Below are positions 1 to 8,795 of a stretch of 64,000 bases of DNA, piece after piece; within the stretch, counting starts at the first letter, position 1, and each line of letters begins with the position of its first letter. A program made the translations under genes and the position numbers. This DNA is from Microbacterium sp. TNHR37B (GTDB lineage: Bacteria > Actinomycetota > Actinomycetes > Actinomycetales > Microbacteriaceae): the NCBI RefSeq assembly GCF_001620065.1, contig NZ_LQGV01000001.1:1521800-1585799 (forward strand), in the 5' to 3' direction. A model generated the notes under the pieces. It ran no database searches. It was not told the DNA's origin and saw only the letters and a list, made by a program, of their open reading frames with translations.

Positions 1-1330
1 CCAGGATGGCACCCCCGACGAGGGGGAACAGGAACGTGAAGAAGAAGTTCCGGATCGAGTCGAACCACTGGTTGCGGAAGTACCAGACGCACGCGAACGC
101 GGTGATGCCGTAGTAGAAGCAGATCATCATGCCGAGCGTGAGGATCGTGTCCCACAGGGTGTCCTCGCTCACGACGCGCATGACGGCGTAGAACACGGAC
201 GCCACGATGGCCGACGCGATCGTTGCGTAGCCGGGTGTGAAGAACCGGGGGCTGACCTTTGCGAACGACGGGGGCAGCGCTCCGTAATGTCCCATCGACA
301 GCAGGGTGCGCGCGGGACCGACGAAGGTCGACTGCAACGACGATGCGGAGCTCGTGAGCACGGCGAGCGATACCAGGAACGCGAGGGGCCCCAGCACGGG
401 ATCGGAGAGGAAGAAGAAGACGTTCGCCTGGATGTCCTCGTTGCCGAGCCCGAGCTTCCCGGTCCCGACGCCGGCGAACATGATCATCGCGACCGCAAGC
501 AGCAGGTAGAGCGACACGATCGTGATGACGGTGACCGTCGCCGCTCGGCCGGGTGTCTTCTCGGGGTCTTTCGTCTCCTCGTTCATCGTGAGGGTGACAT
601 CCCACCCCCAGAAGATGAAGATCGACAGCGACAGGCCCGCGGCGAAGGCGCTGAACGACGACACCGCGAAGGGGTTGAACCAGTCGAGCGAGAACGGCGT
701 GAAGTCGAACCCGTTGCCGGCCGTCGCCTGCACGATGGCGGCGATCGAGAAGATCAGCAGGACCGCCACCTGAAAGGTCACCAGCACGTACTGGAGCTTC
801 TGCGTCGTCTGCATGTCGCGGTAGGAGATGTACGTCGCGCCGAGCATGAACAAGAGGCAGACGCCGATGTTGACCGGAAGGATGAAGGCGAGGTCGGCGA
901 TACCCGGATTGCCCGTGACCTGCGAGATCAACAGGAACAGGAACTCGACCGCGACACCGGCGAGGTTGGAGAGCACGAGGATCGTCGCGACGACCAGACC
1001 CCAGCCGGCCATCCATCCGATCCAGGGTCCGAAGGCGCGCGTGGCCCAGGTGAAGGACGTGCCCGCGTCGGGCATGCGATTGTTCAGCTCGCGGTAGCCG
1101 AACGCGACGAGCAGCATCGGCAGGAAGCCGACGAGGATGACGGCGGGGATCTGCGCACCGACGACGGATGCCGTGGGTCCCACGGCCGCCGTGAACGTGT
1201 ACGCCGGGGCGATGCACGAGATGCCGATGACGACGGCCCCGATCAGGCCGATGGTCCCGGCGCTCAGGCCCTTCTTCGACAGACCGCCGTCGGTGGCGGC
1301 CGCGGGGACTGCAGGAGCGTCGTTGCTCAT
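1..1330 (-). CDS. APC-family amino acid/amine permease (3' end outside window)
   Basis: Reading from 1330 toward base 1 the frame stays open to the window edge, giving about 443 residues of a polytopic membrane protein. The N-terminus (MSNDAPAVPAAATDGG) is hydrophilic. It is followed by a first helix with the GxxGAVVIGIS pattern typical of APC transporters, then repeated hydrophobic segments. The ATG at 1328-1330 overlaps the stop of the upstream universal stress gene (ATGA), so it is the last gene of a four-gene run with gabT, amine oxidase and Usp. That context suggests import of putrescine, GABA or another amine; the substrate is inferred. The true C-terminus is not visible. Confidence 0.88.
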   Translation of the reverse strand, partial: MSNDAPAVPAAATDGGLSKKGLSAGTIGLIGAVVIGISCIAPAYTFTAAVGPTASVVGAQIPAVILVGFLPMLLVAFGYRELNNRMPDAGTSFTWATRAFGPWIGWMAGWGLVVATILVLSNLAGVAVEFLFLLISQVTGNPGIADLAFILPVNIGVCLLFMLGATYISYRDMQTTQKLQYVLVTFQVAVLLIFSIAAIVQATAGNGFDFTPFSLDWFNPFAVSSFSAFAAGLSLSIFIFWGWDVTLTMNEETKDPEKTPGRAATVTVITIVSLYLLLAVAMIMFAGVGTGKLGLGNEDIQANVFFFLSDPVLGPLAFLVSLAVLTSSASSLQSTFVGPARTLLSMGHYGALPPSFAKVSPRFFTPGYATIASAIVASVFYAVMRVVSEDTLWDTILTLGMMICFYYGITAFACVWYFRNQWFDSIRNFFFTFLFPLVGGAIL

Positions 1331-2214
1331 GCCTCCCCTCCTTCCTGCTGGCGGGTGCGAGGCACCACGATGACGGGGACGGGAACCTCGTGGAGCATCT
1401 TCGCCGCGGTCGATCCCAGGAACAGGCGCCGCGGCTGCGCGAGACGGCTCGAGCCCGCCAGGAGCACCTCGCCGGGCAGCCACTCCAACTGCGAGACGGC
1501 GTCCTCGATGCTCTCGCCCTCAGCGGCGACCACCTCGGCGGTCATCCCCTCGGGCAGTTGCGTGCGTGCGGCGGCGAGCACCTCGGCGGCCTCGGTCGAC
1601 CCGGCGATGCGGATCGCGGCGGTATCGGCGCTCGGCGGAAGGTCGACGGGGAGGAGGGAGAGGAGCCGTACGGGCGCGCCGGTCGAGGCGGCGAGCGCCT
1701 CGGCGTCGGACATGAGCGCATCGGCGCCGGGGCGGGTTCCGACCGCGACGGTGAGGCGGGAGATCCCCACCTCCGATGCGATCTTGCGTGCGCCGCGGGG
1801 CACGAGCACCACCGGGACGTCGGACGAGTGCAACAGCTCGGTGGTCGTGGCCCCGAGCCGGTGCCGCCCCCGGGACGCGCCGTCGGCGGCGCCCACGACG
1901 ATGTAGTCGGCACGAAGGGCATCGGCGATCTCGATGAGGCCCTCGGCGAACGACTCGCTCGGCCGCACGTGGGCGTGGGCGACCACGTCGGCGGGAATGC
2001 GGTCGATCGCGGCGGCGATCCACTTCTGTGCCTGCTCGCGAAGGTAGCGGTCGTACGATGCGTCGGGCGGGGTGATGACGCTCCGCCCATCGGAGGGGAG
2101 GATCACGGCCACGTCGAGGACCGCGTCGGTGGCCGCCGCCAGGCGTGCCGCGAAGGCGACGGCGTCGCGTCCCGTCTTGGTGGCCGTGTACCCGACGACG
2201 ATGCGCCCGGTCAT
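1327..2214 (-). CDS. Tandem-domain universal stress protein (UspA family)
   Basis: Encodes 295 residues with two UspA folds. The first begins MTGRIVVGYTATKTG and carries a glycine-rich nucleotide-binding segment (VVGAADG...RLGATT). The second ends with LAGSSRLAQPRRLFLGSTA and a VPVIVVP strand. UspA proteins bind ATP or act as stress modulators in the cytoplasm. The start at 2214 overlaps the stop of the amine oxidase gene (ATGA), and its own stop overlaps the start of the permease, so translation is probably coupled. A longer open frame reaches upstream into the oxidase gene but lacks Usp similarity there. Confidence 0.88.
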   Translation of the reverse strand: MTGRIVVGYTATKTGRDAVAFAARLAAATDAVLDVAVILPSDGRSVITPPDASYDRYLREQAQKWIAAAIDRIPADVVAHAHVRPSESFAEGLIEIADALRADYIVVGAADGASRGRHRLGATTTELLHSSDVPVVLVPRGARKIASEVGISRLTVAVGTRPGADALMSDAEALAASTGAPVRLLSLLPVDLPPSADTAAIRIAGSTEAAEVLAAARTQLPEGMTAEVVAAEGESIEDAVSQLEWLPGEVLLAGSSRLAQPRRLFLGSTAAKMLHEVPVPVIVVPRTRQQEGGEA

Positions 2215-3569
2215 GACCGCAGCTCCCCGACGATCTGGTCCGCCACGAGACGCCCCATCCGGATCGCGCCGTCGACGTGCTGGTAGCCGGCACCGGCGAG
2301 GTCGCTGCACGCGAAACGGATCGGCCCGACGGCCGTGCGCAGGTCGGCGCCGTAACGGTGGAGTCCGCCCATGTCGAAGCTCGCCGCGTACGCGCCGCGC
2401 GTCCATTCCTCCGAGCCCCAGTCGCTCTCGTAGTACACGACCGGGTCCTTGGCATCGGGTCCGTAGTAGTGCGAGAGCGACTCGAGGATGCGTTCCTTGC
2501 GCTCCTCGGCGCTGAGCGTGAACAGATCGTCGGCGTTCTGGTCGGACACGAACCCGACGAGCGTCCCCCGCTCATCGCCGTGGTTGGTGTTGTCATACGC
2601 CTCGTGCGACAGCTCGTACGGGCTGAACGCCGTCCCCGACAGGCCCTTCTCCCGCCAGAACGGGCGGTCGTACACCGCGTGCACCTTGATGACGAAGCCC
2701 ATGGAGATGTGCTGATGCATCTGGTGCTGCCGGCGCGGCAGAGCGGGCACGAAGGAGATCCGGTTGTACAGCACGGGGGCGAGGGCGAGGATCACGTGCC
2801 GTGCGTGAACGGTCATGCCGTCGCTCGTGACCGTCACGCCGTCGCCGGACCAGTCGACCGTGCGCACCGGCTCACCCAGGAAGACGTCGGCACCGATGCG
2901 CTCGGCGAGGAGGATCGGCACCTGCTGGAGACCACCGACCACGCGCTTGTCGAGGATGAAGTCGGCATCGACGAGGTGGGAGTACGACCCGGCCGAGGCC
3001 GCCATGAGCAGGGACTGCAGGAGCGAGAAGGTGTGCGTGGGCTTGGTGAGCATCGCCGACCCGGTGGCGAACGCGAGATTGCGCACCGCCTCGTCGTCGT
3101 CGGTCTGGGACCGCAGCCATGCGTCCCAGGAGATCCGGTCCCATTCGGCGGCCTTCTCGTGGGCCCACGGACGATCGGGGTCGATCTCGGCGACCATGGC
3201 GTCGAGCTTCTCGGTGATCTCCGCGATCGTGCGCTCGGTCTCCGCCGAGACGGGGAACATCTCCCCCGTGAACCGCTTCGCCACCCCGTCAGGCCCCACA
3301 TAGACGTTGTCGCCCTCGCGGTAACGGGAGTAGGTCTCCAGGCCCAGTTCGGCGACGGTCTCGATCAGCGCGTCCTGATCGGGCGAGACCCACTGCCCGC
3401 CGATCTCGAGCAGGGCTCCCTCGATCGTGTCGGTCCAGAGCCTCCCACCCACGCGATCGCGGGCTTCCAGCACGGCCACCGACAGGCCCGCCTTCTTCAG
3501 CTGGTTGGCGGCGGTCAGGCCGGCGGCACCGGCTCCGACGATCACGACATCACGGGTGATCTCGCTCAT
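2211..3569 (-). CDS. Flavin-dependent (mono)amine oxidase
   Basis: 452 residues. The N-terminus has the FAD-binding Rossmann motif VIVGAGAAGLTAANQL followed by VLEARDRVGGRLWT, the classical amine-oxidase signature. The C-terminus has the GAGYQHVDGAIRMG segment that closes over the flavin. The family oxidises primary or polyamines to aldehydes. With a GABA-type aminotransferase upstream and a permease downstream, a pathway from an amine such as putrescine toward GABA/succinate is plausible but inferred. The start at 3569 is chosen because AAGGAG lies about 9 bases upstream; the longer frame to 3653 has no such signal. Confidence 0.9.
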   Translation of the reverse strand: MSEITRDVVIVGAGAAGLTAANQLKKAGLSVAVLEARDRVGGRLWTDTIEGALLEIGGQWVSPDQDALIETVAELGLETYSRYREGDNVYVGPDGVAKRFTGEMFPVSAETERTIAEITEKLDAMVAEIDPDRPWAHEKAAEWDRISWDAWLRSQTDDDEAVRNLAFATGSAMLTKPTHTFSLLQSLLMAASAGSYSHLVDADFILDKRVVGGLQQVPILLAERIGADVFLGEPVRTVDWSGDGVTVTSDGMTVHARHVILALAPVLYNRISFVPALPRRQHQMHQHISMGFVIKVHAVYDRPFWREKGLSGTAFSPYELSHEAYDNTNHGDERGTLVGFVSDQNADDLFTLSAEERKERILESLSHYYGPDAKDPVVYYESDWGSEEWTRGAYAASFDMGGLHRYGADLRTAVGPIRFACSDLAGAGYQHVDGAIRMGRLVADQIVGELRS

Positions 3570-3631
3570 GAGGGGTACTCCTTTGTATCTCGGGATTCGG
3601 GCTTTCGGGCTTCGATGTGGCGACCGGCTCC

Positions 3632-3696
3632 GGATCGGGTCGGGTGAGGGCAAGAACGGGGACCCCTGCCCCGATTGCCCTCACCCGACCCGATCC
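3632..3696. repeat. 22-bp perfect inverted repeat between gabT and amine oxidase
   Basis: The arms 3632-3653 and 3675-3696 are perfectly complementary over 22 bases (beginning GGATCGGGTCGGG), with a 21-base loop that itself contains GGGG and CCCC runs. It lies in the 191-base gap between two genes read in the same direction. It is far longer than a usual intrinsic terminator and no T-run follows on the minus strand. A processing, attenuation or partial-terminator role is possible. Confidence 0.75.
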
Positions 3697-3760
3697 TGCG
3701 CCTCTCCCCAGAGGTCGAGGGCTGATGCGTGTCGCCGATTCGCTGGGACGAAGGGAGGGG

Positions 3761-5131
3761 TCAGTGGGCGGCGAGCGCGGCGGCCACGACGTCCAGTCCC
3801 TCGTTCAGCAGGTGGTCGGGAATGCTCAGCGGCGGCAGGAACCGGATGACGTTGCCGTAGGTGCCGCAGGTCAGGACGATGACACCCTCGGCGATCGCCG
3901 CCTTGGCCACCGCTGCGGTCAGTGCCGCATCGGGAGCCTTGGTCTCGGGGTCGACGAACTCCGCCGCCATCATCGCGCCGTGACCGCGCACGTCACCGAT
4001 GCGCGGATCGTCCTGCTGCAGAGACTCGAGACGGGCGCGGAGAATCCCCCCGACCTCACGCGCCCGCTCGAGCAGTCCGTCGTTCTCGAAGGACTCGATG
4101 GCGGCCAGCGCCGCCGCGCAGGCGACGGGATTGCCGCCGTAGGTGCCCCCCAGGCCCCCGGTGTGTGACGCATCCATGATTTCGGCCCGGCCGGTGACGG
4201 CCGCCAGCGGCATGCCGCCCGCGATGCCCTTGGCCGTGGTGACGAGGTCGGGAACGATGCCGAACAGCTCGCTGGCGAACATGGCGCCGGTGCGGGCGAA
4301 GCCGGACTGCACTTCGTCGGCGATGAAGACGACACCGTGGTCGCGACACCAGTCGACGAGCGCCGGAAGGAAGCCATCGGCCGGGACGATGAACCCGCCC
4401 TCGCCCTGGATGGGCTCGATGATCACGGCGGCGAGGTTGTCGGCGCCGATCTGCTTCTCCATCACGGAGATCGCCTTGGCAGCGGCCTCCGCGCCCGACA
4501 GCCCGTCGCGGAACGGGTAGGACATCGGCGCGCGATAGATCTCCGAGGCGAACGGACCGAATCCACTCTTGTAGGGCATCGCCTTGGCCGTGAGGCCCAT
4601 GGTGAGGTTGGTGCGGCCGTGGTAGGCGTGGTCGAAGGCGACCACCGCCTGGCGGCCGGTGTGCTTGCGCGCGATCTTGATCGCGTTCTCCACGGCTTCG
4701 GCGCCGGAGTTGAACAGCGCCGACTTCTTCTCGTGGTCGCCGGGCGTGAGACGGTTGAGGGCTTCGGCGACCTCGACGTAGCTGTCGTAGGGCGAGACCA
4801 TGAAGCACGTGTGGGTGAGCTGGGCCGCCTGAGCGGCGATCGCGGCCGCCACGCGCGGGTGCGCGTTCCCGACGGTCGTGACGGCGATCCCCGAGCCCAG
4901 GTCGATCAGCGAGTTGCCGTCGGCGTCGACCACGACGCCTCCGCCCGCGGCGACCGCGTGGATGGGAACGGTGTGCCCGACTCCCGCCGCGACGGCCGCG
5001 GCCTTTCGATCCAGGAGCTCCTGCGAGCGCGGTCCCGGCAGGGCGGTGACCAGGCGACGCTCCTGGGGAAGTGACGGACCTCCGGTGAGCGTGTCGCCCG
5101 GGGGGATGGCAGCGGTGTCGGCGAGGGTCAT
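3761..5131 (-). CDS. gabT: 4-aminobutyrate (GABA) aminotransferase-like class III aminotransferase
   Basis: 456 residues, normal for the family. It starts MTLADTAAIPPGDTL. PLP enzyme features are clear: the GSGIAVTTVGNAHPRV segment, IADEVQSGFARTG, and the Schiff-base lysine in TTAKGIAGGMPL. GabT transfers the amino group of GABA to 2-oxoglutarate, giving succinic semialdehyde. It opens the minus-strand amine-catabolism run and is divergent from a PucR regulator. The start at 5131 is chosen over a longer open frame that runs into the regulator gene. No succinate-semialdehyde dehydrogenase is seen in the window. Substrate preference (GABA versus another omega-amine) cannot be fixed from sequence. 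Confidence 0.9.
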   Translation of the reverse strand: MTLADTAAIPPGDTLTGGPSLPQERRLVTALPGPRSQELLDRKAAAVAAGVGHTVPIHAVAAGGGVVVDADGNSLIDLGSGIAVTTVGNAHPRVAAAIAAQAAQLTHTCFMVSPYDSYVEVAEALNRLTPGDHEKKSALFNSGAEAVENAIKIARKHTGRQAVVAFDHAYHGRTNLTMGLTAKAMPYKSGFGPFASEIYRAPMSYPFRDGLSGAEAAAKAISVMEKQIGADNLAAVIIEPIQGEGGFIVPADGFLPALVDWCRDHGVVFIADEVQSGFARTGAMFASELFGIVPDLVTTAKGIAGGMPLAAVTGRAEIMDASHTGGLGGTYGGNPVACAAALAAIESFENDGLLERAREVGGILRARLESLQQDDPRIGDVRGHGAMMAAEFVDPETKAPDAALTAAVAKAAIAEGVIVLTCGTYGNVIRFLPPLSIPDHLLNEGLDVVAAALAAH

Positions 5132-5176
5132 GCGGGCGAGCGTACGACCGGAAGGCCGCACCGCACAGCCGCCGCC

Positions 5177-5214
5177 GTGTACATTCTGATCACTGTGACG
5201 TACATCACGTACAC
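5177..5214. promoter_or_regulatory. Repeat-rich divergent promoter region (possible PucR operator)
   Basis: In the 97-base gap between gabT and the PucR gene, GTGTAC (5177-5182) is mirrored by GTACAC (5209-5214), and ACGTACA occurs twice in direct repeat (5198-5204 and 5207-5213). Such symmetry in a divergent promoter is typical of a regulator binding site; assignment to the adjacent PucR protein is inference. Confidence 0.4.
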
Positions 5215-5228
5215 GGTGGAAGGAAGCG

Positions 5229-6764
5229 ATGTCGGCGTCTGAACCCACGCTCAGGGCCCTGCTCGGGCGCCGCGAGCTGCACTTGCGACTCGAATCGGAT
5301 GCCGACGCGCTCGCGCCCGATGCATTGGACGCTCCGTTGCGCTGGGTGCACGGCTCCGATCTCCTCGATCCCACTCCGTTCCTCGCCGACGAGCTGCTGC
5401 TCCTGACGACGGGTACACAGTTCACCGCGGATGCCGACGCCGAGCTCTTCCGGTCCTATGTGTCGCGTCTACGCGCTCGCGGCGTGCGCGGCCTGGGCTT
5501 CGGTACCGAAGTCGTCCGCGACGGTATTCCGCCGCTGCTCATCGACGCGTGCGCGGCCGAAGGGATGCCCCTGTTCGAGGTGCCGTACCGGACCCCCTTC
5601 ATCGCACTCGCCCGGGCGAACGCGGAGGCCATCGCGGCGCAGGCCTACGCTCGACGCACCTGGGCACTCGCGGCCCAGCGGGCGATTTCGCTCGCCGCCC
5701 TGCGCCCCGACGGACTGGGAGCGACGGTGGCCGAGCTCGCCAAGCAGCTGGACACCTGGGTGGGTCTGTTCGATGCGGCCGGCGCCCTCACCCAGCGCCA
5801 CCCCGCCGATACCCTCGACGCCACGACCCTCGCGCAGCTCACCGACGAGGTCGGCACCATGTTGCGACGGGGCGTGCGCGCCGCGTCCACCTTGGAGGTG
5901 GCGGGAGCGCGATTCACCCTGCAGACGTTGGGCCGGGGCGGGCATCTCCGCGGCGCGATCGTGATCGCCGGCGCCGAGCTCGACCTCGAAGGCCGCGGCG
6001 TGGTGACGTCGGTCATCGCGATGGCGGGGCTGGCGCTCGAGCAGAACGTCGGACTCGAGCGGGCGCGCTCGGCGTTGCGCGCCGGCCTCGTCCACAGCCT
6101 CCTCACCGGCGATCCGACGCTGGCGCGGCGCGTGTCGCGAGAGCTGTGGGGGCCGCTTCCCGCCGGCCCGGTCCTGCTCGCCGCTTGCACGGTGGCGCCC
6201 GCGCAGCTCGATGCCGCGGTGGACTGGCTCGAGCTCCAGGTCACCGAACACCGCGGCGCGCTGTTCTTCGGGCGGGACGGTGACGGCCTCGTGCTCGTGG
6301 TGAGCGCCGACCGCCGCGAGCTCATCGAGCGGTTCGCGGCCCTCTTCGAGGCGAGCACCGGCGTGTCGGCTCCCGTGGCCTACTCCGCGTCCTCCGACGC
6401 CCACGCGCAAGCGGTCGCCGCGTTGCGCCGCGCGGCGCCGGGCACACTCGTCGCATTCTCCGACCTCGCCGAGCACGGCATCCTGAGCCAGCTCGACACG
6501 GTCGAGGCGCGCGCGCTTGCCGCCGCCCGCCTCTCGCCCCTGCGGGAGCACGATGCACTCCACGGCTCCCACCTGCTCGTCACCGTGCGCACGTGGCTGC
6601 AGCACGACGCGAGGATCGACGCGGCCGCCGAAGCGCTCGGGATCCACCGGCACACCGTTCGAGCCCGCGTGGCGCAGGCGCAGACGCTGCTCGGCGTCGA
6701 CCTCGGCACCTTTCCCGCGCGCGCAGAGCTCTGGGCTGCGCTGGTCGCCTCCTCCCCCCGGTGA
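5229..6764 (+). CDS. PucR-family transcriptional regulator
   Basis: 511 residues. The N-terminal about 120 residues look like the PucR sensor domain. A central region follows, and the C-terminal about 60 residues form the PucR-type helix-turn-helix (VTVRTWLQHDARIDAAAEAL followed by GIHRHTVRARV). These regulators usually control neighbouring amine, purine or proline catabolism genes. It is divergent from gabT with a 97-base gap, so it is the likely regulator of the gabT-oxidase-permease run. The start at 5229 is supported by GGAAGGAAG just upstream. Confidence 0.88.
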   Translation: MSASEPTLRALLGRRELHLRLESDADALAPDALDAPLRWVHGSDLLDPTPFLADELLLLTTGTQFTADADAELFRSYVSRLRARGVRGLGFGTEVVRDGIPPLLIDACAAEGMPLFEVPYRTPFIALARANAEAIAAQAYARRTWALAAQRAISLAALRPDGLGATVAELAKQLDTWVGLFDAAGALTQRHPADTLDATTLAQLTDEVGTMLRRGVRAASTLEVAGARFTLQTLGRGGHLRGAIVIAGAELDLEGRGVVTSVIAMAGLALEQNVGLERARSALRAGLVHSLLTGDPTLARRVSRELWGPLPAGPVLLAACTVAPAQLDAAVDWLELQVTEHRGALFFGRDGDGLVLVVSADRRELIERFAALFEASTGVSAPVAYSASSDAHAQAVAALRRAAPGTLVAFSDLAEHGILSQLDTVEARALAAARLSPLREHDALHGSHLLVTVRTWLQHDARIDAAAEALGIHRHTVRARVAQAQTLLGVDLGTFPARAELWAALVASSPR

Positions 6765-6790
6765 GCCCGGGGCGCCGACATCGCACCGGC

Positions 6791-7126
6791 TCAGACGAAG
6801 CGCAACGCGACATCGCTGACGTGATGAGCGATGATCGCCGCGCCCAGGGTGAGCGCGATTCCTCCAGCGGGAAAGACCCATGACCACCGCGTCTTCCGCG
6901 CCAGCAGCAGACCGACCGCGGCGGCCACGACGAGTCCGACCGCGACGACAGCGAACACGACGCTGGTGCGACTCAGCAGTTCGAAGTCACCGTCCTGGGC
7001 GCAATGCGCAATGCTGATCGATCGGAACCAGACGAGTGCACTCGCCACGCTCGCCACCACGATCTGGATGCCCCAGAGGATCCCGCCGATGCGGCGTGCG
7101 GGGCGGGACGCGTGATAGCTCACCAT
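6791..7126 (-). CDS. Small four-helix membrane protein, unknown function
   Basis: 111 residues with about four predicted membrane segments: near residues 11-33, 50-75, 80-90 and 90-108. The single hydrophilic stretch between helices 1 and 2 contains HCAQDGDFELLSR. No catalytic motif is visible. It is convergent with the PucR gene (26-base gap) and read in the same direction as the RamB-like gene upstream (33 bases away), so it may be co-transcribed with that regulator. Function unknown. Confidence 0.7.
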   Translation of the reverse strand: MVSYHASRPARRIGGILWGIQIVVASVASALVWFRSISIAHCAQDGDFELLSRTSVVFAVVAVGLVVAAAVGLLLARKTRWSWVFPAGGIALTLGAAIIAHHVSDVALRFV

Positions 7127-7159
7127 CAGTCCTGGCTCCTCAAGGTGTCGTCCCTCCGC

Positions 7160-8656
7160 TCAAGCCTCGGCGCGAGGGGCGTGAGCGTCGAGGAACTCGT
7201 AGAGGTCGGTGGTATCGACGCCGGGGAACGACCCGGACGGAAGGGTTGCGAGAAGCGTGCGAGGGGTCCGGACGTTCGGCCACGCCTGGTCGCGCCACGC
7301 TCCTTCGAGCTCGGCGGGAGGGCGGCGACAGCACACCTCGACGGAATGCCGGGAGATGCCGCGATTGGCCGTCTCGCGACCGATGAACCACTTGGTGTCG
7401 TCGAATCTCACCCCGACGCTGACCGAGTGCGCCCCCTCACTGGAGGCCTCGACGCGTGCGGTGCACCAGAAGGTGCCCTGTCCGGTGTCGGTGTACTGGT
7501 AGTACGGGTTGAACTTGTCGGGGATGTCGAAGACGACCCGGCTCGTCCACCTCCGGCAGCACAGCTGCCCCTCGATCGATCCGAGCCGGTCGGCGGGGAA
7601 GTTGACGTCGTCGTTCTCGTACGCCTTGGTGATCGTCCCCGATTCGTGCACCTTGAGGAAGTGCACCCGGATGCCGAGGTGCTCGGTGGCGAGATTGGTG
7701 AACCGGTGCGCCGCGGTCTCGTACGACACCGAGTACGCATCGCGAAGGTCCTCGATCGAGATCGCGCGCCGCTCCTTAGCGTCGCGCAGGAACGGCGCGG
7801 CGTGGGCCTCGGGAACCAGGAGCGCGCCGGTGAGGTAGTTCGTCTCCACGCGCTGACGGAGGAAGTCGGCGTAGGAACGCGGCTCGCTGTGTCCGAGGAT
7901 GCGGCTGGCGAGCGCCTGCAGCACGGCGGTGCGGGAGTCTCCCTTCGCCGGCACGGTCGAGGAGAGGTAGAGCCGACCGTGACGCAGATCCGCGACGCTG
8001 CGGGTGGACGCGGGAAGATCGGCCACGTAGTGCAGCGAGAACCCCAGGTGCGCCGCGATGTCCGACGCGGTGCGCTGCGTCAGCGGTCCGCCAGGATGGT
8101 CGACTGCGTCGAGGATCTGCCGCGCCTGCGCTTCCAGCTCGGGGAAGTAGTTGTCCTGCCGTCGCATCAGGTGGCGCAGATCGACGTTCGCCCGTCGAGC
8201 CTCCTCGGGCGTCGCGGATCGCTCGTCGGTCAGGCGTTCGATCTCGCGCTGCAGCGACAGGAGGGCGGCGAGCGCCTCGTCGGGGACGGACCTCCCGATG
8301 CGGAACGGGGTGATGCCCAGCGCATGGAACGTCGGGCCGCGCATCGCCCGCTCGAGGGCGATCTCCATCGAGGTGCGGTCATCGAGCGGCTCCGCCTCCA
8401 GCACGGCGTCGATGGTCACCCCGAGGGCGCGGGCGATGGCCTGCAGCAGCGAGAGCTTCGGTTCTCGCTTCCCGGTCTCGATCATCGAGAGCTGGCTGGG
8501 GGCGCGGTCGACCGCCGCCGCGAGATCGTCGAGGGTCATCTTCCGCGCCGTCCGAAGGTGACGGATGCGCCGTCCGATGGTCAGGGCGTCGACCGTCGGG
8601 GCATCGCCCCCGGGTCGACCCTGCCGAGCTTCTTCGATCGTCATGAGCGCGAGCAT
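7160..8656 (-). CDS. ramB: RamB-like XRE/ImmA-IrrE-type regulator of acetate/glyoxylate genes
   Basis: 498 residues from the GTG/ATG-rich 5' end at 8656; an alternative ATG is at 8644. Residues about 25-85 are an XRE helix-turn-helix ([34 protein letters not shown]). The middle matches the ImmA/IrrE-like region and the C-terminus the short-chain fatty-acyl regulator family, with a CCRRW motif. In Corynebacterium and Mycobacterium RamB controls isocitrate lyase and malate synthase genes. Here it is divergent from aceA-aceB, which strongly supports the same role. No clear ribosome-binding site precedes either start, so a leaderless transcript is possible. Confidence 0.85.
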   Translation of the reverse strand: MLALMTIEEARQGRPGGDAPTVDALTIGRRIRHLRTARKMTLDDLAAAVDRAPSQLSMIETGKREPKLSLLQAIARALGVTIDAVLEAEPLDDRTSMEIALERAMRGPTFHALGITPFRIGRSVPDEALAALLSLQREIERLTDERSATPEEARRANVDLRHLMRRQDNYFPELEAQARQILDAVDHPGGPLTQRTASDIAAHLGFSLHYVADLPASTRSVADLRHGRLYLSSTVPAKGDSRTAVLQALASRILGHSEPRSYADFLRQRVETNYLTGALLVPEAHAAPFLRDAKERRAISIEDLRDAYSVSYETAAHRFTNLATEHLGIRVHFLKVHESGTITKAYENDDVNFPADRLGSIEGQLCCRRWTSRVVFDIPDKFNPYYQYTDTGQGTFWCTARVEASSEGAHSVSVGVRFDDTKWFIGRETANRGISRHSVEVCCRRPPAELEGAWRDQAWPNVRTPRTLLATLPSGSFPGVDTTDLYEFLDAHAPRAEA

Positions 8657-8680
8657 GCCACGAAAACAGAAATACGCGCA

Positions 8681-8728
8681 ATCTTCACACAGGAAATGGT
8701 CTGTCTGGGCTCAGATCTTCACGCACAG
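8681..8728. promoter_or_regulatory. Direct repeat in the ramB-aceA intergenic region
   Basis: ATCTTCACACAG (8681-8692) recurs as ATCTTCACGCACAG (8715-8728), with starts 34 bases apart, or close to three helical turns. The pair lies between the divergent ramB-like and aceA genes and may be a regulator binding site. It does not match the published corynebacterial RamB consensus, so the binding protein is uncertain. Confidence 0.35.
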
Positions 8729-8795
8729 TGGATCCACCACCCGAGCACCGGAGCTCGCAGCCCTCCCGCACGGCGGGCCCACGAAGGAGACAGAG

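Noticed and set aside
287..1906. Plus-strand open frame of 539 codons
   Set aside because: It is antisense to the permease and Usp genes, and its product is Arg/Glu/Gly-rich low-complexity sequence typical of the opposite frame of high-GC genes.
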